Below, piece after piece: positions 6,033 through 6,176 of a DNA stretch of 6,176 nt. A program made the translations under genes and the position numbers. Numbering within the stretch: position 1 is the stretch's first letter; each line of letters begins with the position of its first letter. This DNA comes from Gemmatimonadota bacterium (GTDB lineage Bacteria; Latescibacterota; UBA2968; UBA8231), in the NCBI GenBank assembly GCA_026706505.1, contig JAPOYQ010000771.1:1-6176 (forward strand). The letters are read 5' to 3'. The notes beneath the pieces are model-generated. The model was given only the letters and a program-made list of their open reading frames with translations, did no database searches and was not told where the DNA came from.

Positions 6033-6040
6033 TTTGTTCA
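6020..6040. promoter_or_regulatory. Candidate operator: TGAACA-N9-TGTTCA inverted repeat
   Basis: TGAACA (6020-6025) and TGTTCA (6035-6040) are perfect inverted repeats separated by nine bases. The gap wholly contains the predicted -10 box TATCTT. Six-base half sites about one and a half helical turns apart, centre to centre, would suit a dimeric regulator acting as a repressor. As a hairpin it would have a nine-base loop and an AT-rich stem, so a role as DNA site is more likely than as a terminator. The regulator is unknown. Confidence 0.35.
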
Positions 6041-6093
6041 GGTATTAAACCCCGCAAAATACAACCAACTGCACTATCTGCAAGGAGATCGCT

Positions 6094-6176
6094 ATGAGTG
6101 CTCAGGTCATGCCCCTGAACATGGCCGACATGAGCGACGAGAAGTTGGCAGACTTCTTCTTCGCCAAGGCCTTAAA
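6094..6176 (+). CDS. Start of an unidentified gene (runs off the right edge)
   Basis: An ATG at 6094-6096 follows a strong ribosome binding site, AAGGAG (6082-6087), six bases upstream. The frame stays open to the window end. The 27 visible residues begin MSAQVMPLNMADMSDEKLAD and continue FFFAKAL, with an acidic and then amphipathic helix-like pattern. No domain can be recognised from so little. It is transcribed away from the SMP-30 gene and shares its 192-base upstream region. The excellent ribosome binding site and the candidate promoter make a real gene likely. A regulator or enzyme of the same pathway is possible but unsupported. Confidence 0.6.
   Translation, partial: MSAQVMPLNMADMSDEKLADFFFAKAL

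Noticed and set aside
1..6176. CRISPR arrays, tRNA or rRNA genes
   Set aside because: I saw no regularly spaced repeats and no tRNA- or rRNA-like sequence on either strand.

Overview
The window looks like a piece of a moderately GC-rich bacterial chromosome. Genes are compact, have Shine-Dalgarno sites and sigma70-like promoters, and include one IS end. The catabolic genes on the right are clearly GC-rich, while the regulator and IS region is closer to 50 percent GC in the stretches I counted. Nothing in the sequence fixes the phylum. The mix of enzymes (SMP-30 lactonase, Gfo/Idh/MocA dehydrogenase, amidase-signature hydrolase) with an unrecognised protein would suit an environmental, possibly uncultivated, heterotroph, but that is inference.

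Layout from left to right. Positions 1-571 hold one end of an IS1595-family insertion sequence. Its transposase reads leftwards out of the window, and its promoter lies in or next to the terminal repeat. The presumed IS end touches the stop codon of an unrecognised 291-residue protein (572-1447, minus strand). Upstream of that, also on the minus strand, is a regulator (1570-2340) with an N-terminal XRE helix-turn-helix and a probable C-terminal winged helix. Next is a minus-strand metabolic block: amidase (2492-3892) and Gfo/Idh/MocA oxidoreductase (3889-4878), which overlap by ATGA, then an SMP-30/gluconolactonase-like protein (4960-5901). A divergent gene starts at 6094 on the plus strand and runs off the right edge.

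How the genes may work together. The oxidoreductase and amidase share a good promoter at 4904-4933 and are probably translationally coupled. The SMP-30 gene reads in the same direction from just upstream. A dehydrogenase plus a lactonase suggests oxidation of a sugar or cyclitol to a lactone followed by ring opening. The amidase suggests that the substrate or product carries an amide, but no substrate can be named.

The most interesting signal is a pair of 17-bp imperfect dyads, one upstream of the XRE-type regulator (2379-2395) and one on the -35 element of the unrecognised gene (1522-1538). They share the pattern TCCAYC-N4-GRTGGTT, and their one arm difference is compensated on both sides. 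This suggests a two-gene regulon in which the regulator controls itself and the unknown protein. A separate 6+6 inverted repeat frames the predicted -10 box of the divergent right-edge gene.
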